Source of the DNA: Archegozetes longisetosus
Lineage: Eukaryota > Arthropoda > Arachnida > Sarcoptiformes > Trhypochthoniidae
Direction: 5' to 3'
NCBI GenBank assembly: GCA_018873245.2
Contig: JAEMBT020000001.1
Location: 14,796,220 to 14,860,219 of the forward strand
Length of the DNA stretch: 64,000 nt
Of the stretch, positions 61,101 through 64,000 are shown piece after piece; positions within the stretch are counted from its first letter, which is position 1, and each line of letters starts with the position of its first letter. Below the pieces are notes generated by a model, which was not told where the DNA came from, did not search any database, and was given only the letters and a program-made list of their open reading frames with translations. A program made the translations under genes and the position numbers.

Positions 61101-62106
61101 TGATGGCTCTTTGAAAATCTAAGCAAAATTAAATATTCATATAACTAAAATTCATTTGACTGACCAACCAATGAGCTCGTAATAGGCATGTCATGCCCAC
61201 AAACGGGTATGCAATTTTGGTTTTGCCTCTATAGAACAAATAATCAGACCGAAATTCTCCAGTGTGCTGTCTCGTTCCTAGTCTGAAATCGCATCCTCAA
61301 AAGAGAATTTGGGAATTGTTTCAACAAGGCATAGAATACTCATTACTTTGTATTTGTGTTTTTTTCGAATACTCTTATCTCTCGATCTCTTTCACATCCG
61401 AAAGCATTGTTTCTGTTCTTGTAACTAATGCATGCGATTTTGGCTGTGTTTGTATTGTGCTATGCAATAAGTCTTAAACTGTTGTTTGTTCCAGAAAAGT
61501 TATATATTTATTAATCACAAAAGATAGATCTAGCAAAATACAAGAATATCCAGAATTCGAGACAATCAAATTTGTAATATGTTCATATCAGTCAATCTGT
61601 AGCTAGTTGACAACTTTTCAGTCATAGGTTTTGAGTCATATTAATGAAAAGATATGACTAGAAGTTTTCCACCATTTAAAAACTAGTTTCTATAGTGAAA
61701 TCATTTTGAATAGATCTTATCAGACACAACCATTATGTAAGTTATTATATAACTTATTGATTTTTTGTATATCGATTAAAAGAAGAGTTTCTGCTATGAG
61801 CAACCAAAAAGTTATTCCTATAGTTAGAGAATGTAAGATGTTGTTATAAGTTATGAGATATATCCTGTATTGATTAGTAGAAACAGTCGAATGATTAATA
61901 CAACAAAAGACAGTGTAGGGCAGTGTATTTCGAGAAATTTATAATAAAATCTTTTCATTTTCCTAAGTATGATTATGATTCCTTTAAAATTAATGTCTCG
62001 CTCTTTCTATCTCACGCGATCGTATCAGGCATTAATCTATAATCAATGCATAACTTTCTGAGATCCAATTCAACATAACCTAAATTATATCACTTGAAAC
62101 TAAGTA
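58164..62106. other. Intergenic, no gene supported
   Basis: AT-rich and unassigned. 61150-61480 is somewhat GC-richer, with a CCAACCAAT motif (61164-61172), a GGCATGTCATGCC near-palindrome (61184-61196) and an open plus frame 61262-61477. This might be a promoter or first exon, but no family is recognisable. Confidence 0.5.
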
Positions 62107-62186
62107 TTACATGCCGCCAAATGTCTTTGCCAACTTTTGCCTACGATACAATTATAAAATTGGCAAACACTTTTGGCGGCACGTAA
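62107..62186. mobile_element. 80-bp miniature palindromic element
   Basis: TTACATGCCGCCAAATGTCTTTGCCAA faces its near-complement TTGGCAAACACTTTTGGCGGCACGTAA, likely a Tc1/mariner-type micro-MITE with TA ends. Confidence 0.7.
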
Positions 62187-64000
62187 AATATGTTTGAAAA
62201 GTATTAATCGTTAAAATACCAGTATATTTCGGGACAAAAGCTCCATCCACTCAAACAAGAAGGAATTCAACGTTTAGTTATGTTTAGATTTATTTTTATC
62301 AGTTTAAAATTAAATTATTACTAAATAATTATCAGTTTTGCTCATTTGCTCAATGTATCTTTCTTATTACTGATCCGTGAATTAGTAGTTCAACACAATT
62401 GATTTGATAGAGGAATGTGATAAAAGTAACTTAGAGAATGAAATTTCCTTTTTTAAAAGTAATCTTATCATTAATTACAAGCAAAGACTTATTTGGTTAT
62501 AACTTAAGCAATAAATAATACAACTAGAAATATACTGAAGCGATGAGGCTCTGTAATCATGTTCGACGACTCGTTGCACATAATCCTAAATGTGTTTGAA
62601 TAGATCACTTAATAAAGCAGATCTTATTGAGATTACTTTCACATCTGACCAAAATATTGTTTTGGAGGGTTGTTTGTTTTCTTAGGTTAGCTTCAACTTT
62701 CTTAGATAACACTCTTTAATAGTATAAAATATGAAGCCAATTTGAAATGCAAGTTTTATCTTTTCAGATAATGGAGATTCAATTAAATTTTCAATTTTTA
62801 CTGTTTATCTCAGACATCATTACTGCATATGAAGGAAAAATTGAACATAAAAACTTCAGCTATGAATCCTATAGAGGAATGGTGTTATTAAGGGCAGTAT
62901 TTGAGAAAATCTAATGACTAGTTATGCGAAAAAATCAATTAAAACACATTATAAACATATGGTACTCATTCGAATAGCAAAATAAGTATTATTGATTTAA
63001 GAAATAAAATTCAACTTTTTATATTTTTAAATTAATCAATTTATTGATTCAATAAACATAATCATAACCTAACCTAACCTAACCTAACTATATTGAACGA
63101 AATAATAAATCAGTCGTACAGTTGGTGGTCAATAGATTAGAGTACTTGAAATTTGAAACTTTGACATTAAGTTGAGAATAAGTAGCAACGGTTGTTTTGA
63201 GTGGAAGCATCCTCATCTTATTACAAGCACATAGAGCGTTATGAAAACAAAATTATGGTTATTATTAAACAAGACAGTTTATATCGATTTTTCTTTTCTC
63301 TTCAGATTTATGCAAATTTATAGGAATTTGTTGAAAATTTATAAGAATTTGTTGAAAATTTTTCAAATAGTAATTTAAATAAAGAACAATAACAATTATT
63401 AAATTATAAGACAAAATACATTATTTCAGAAACAAATCTCAATCAGCATAATCATTGAATTATTCATTTACCACAAAGACTGCTTAGAAGTAAGAAGTTT
63501 AATACTAAAAGAAAATATTTTCATTTCTATTCATGACTTTTGTTTATCTTTCACTCATTCCTTTGACACATATCTAAATTAAAGGATCAATTTCTCATCC
63601 AAAGGCGATTTGCATCAAATCCTTTATGCCGAAACGAGTCGTGAGTCTCCCAACTTCACAAACTAAGTCAATGGTTTAGGATTAATTATCTGCCTCTTGA
63701 ATATATATTAAGTCTAATCTAGTGCTGCCTTAAATGTGTACTTCCAATCAGAATTATTAATCACTTTTACTCTGAATATTGACTTCTAATCAATTGTTTT
63801 ATTGAACTAACAATCAGTAAATTGTATTTTTCTTATTCATTTGAAAAACACACCAAATTTTCAATTAATTTGATTTGATTTTTCACTTTTAAGCGATCGT
63901 CTCCTCTGATAATCCTTAGCTCAAGCACTCCATAAATATGTTGAACCTAGATATGGTTAATATCTGATGGAGAGCTTTTTCTATACTTTTAGTGCACGTT
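62187..64000. other. Intergenic to window end
   Basis: No gene seen. It contains a telomere-like repeat (63066-63088) and, at 63318-63362, two copies of an approximately 21-bp unit GAATTTGTTGAAAATTTATA. Confidence 0.5.
63066..63088 (-). repeat. (TTAGG)n-type interstitial telomere-like repeat
   Basis: AACCT is repeated four times and followed by AAC on the plus strand, that is TTAGG on the minus strand, the canonical arthropod telomere unit. Confidence 0.85.

Overview
The window is AT-rich (my impression is roughly 70% or more) eukaryotic DNA with spliceosomal introns, dense DNA-transposon remnants and long gene-poor stretches. The animal gene families (a class A GPCR, animal-type fatty acid synthase, a TTF1-like Myb protein) and a short (AACCT)n run, the arthropod-type telomere unit TTAGG on the other strand, point to an arthropod. 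The many short introns would fit a mite or another small arthropod, but that is inference. Every assignment was made by eye, with no database search.

1-6.8 kb is a transposon graveyard: a decayed Tc1-like transposase ending in a hairpin; a 2 kb TIR element with an intron-bearing DDE transposase (minus strand); a second element family with a 97-nt first exon of the same length and related sequence, nested inside an older DDE element; and a 485-bp hAT-type MITE with a perfect 8-bp target duplication. 7.0-16.9 kb is a duplicated segment carrying a TTF1-like Myb gene. Copy 1 (7.6-9.1 kb) is frameshifted. Copy 2 (14.2-15.7 kb) is open for 430 codons but has lost the upstream ATG. A 1.5 kb long-TIR element (12.26-13.77 kb) ends almost exactly at the duplication breakpoint, and copy 1 was later invaded by mariner-like and hAT pieces.

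16.9-22.3 kb holds an intron-retaining fatty acid synthase pseudogene (DH, methyltransferase-like, ER, KR, ACP and thioesterase parts recognisable; KS and AT absent) with about ten nonsense codons and three frameshifts. 22.9-24.2 kb is a TIR element full of AACAGCTAA repeats. It carries a GC-richer core of about 200 nt that folds into a nested multi-hairpin structure, the best candidate here for an undescribed RNA. 24.6-27.6 kb has two decayed RING-H2 gene copies in inverted orientation flanking a nested TIR element. 29.0-31.0 kb has an internally deleted mariner and a 1.35 kb palindromic element with a tRNA-like segment.

36.9-55.65 kb holds what looks like the only intact large gene: a four-exon, 377-residue rhodopsin-family GPCR with introns of 6.7, 9.9 and 1.0 kb. 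All splice phases agree and the DRY, ECL2-cysteine and TM6/TM7 proline landmarks are present, but it diverges at D2.50 and NPxxY. Intron 2 contains an open, GC-richer 183-nt segment with splice-like ends that would keep the frame. The rest of the introns and 55.7-64 kb hold MITEs, short palindromes, a telomere-like repeat and otherwise unassigned AT-rich DNA.
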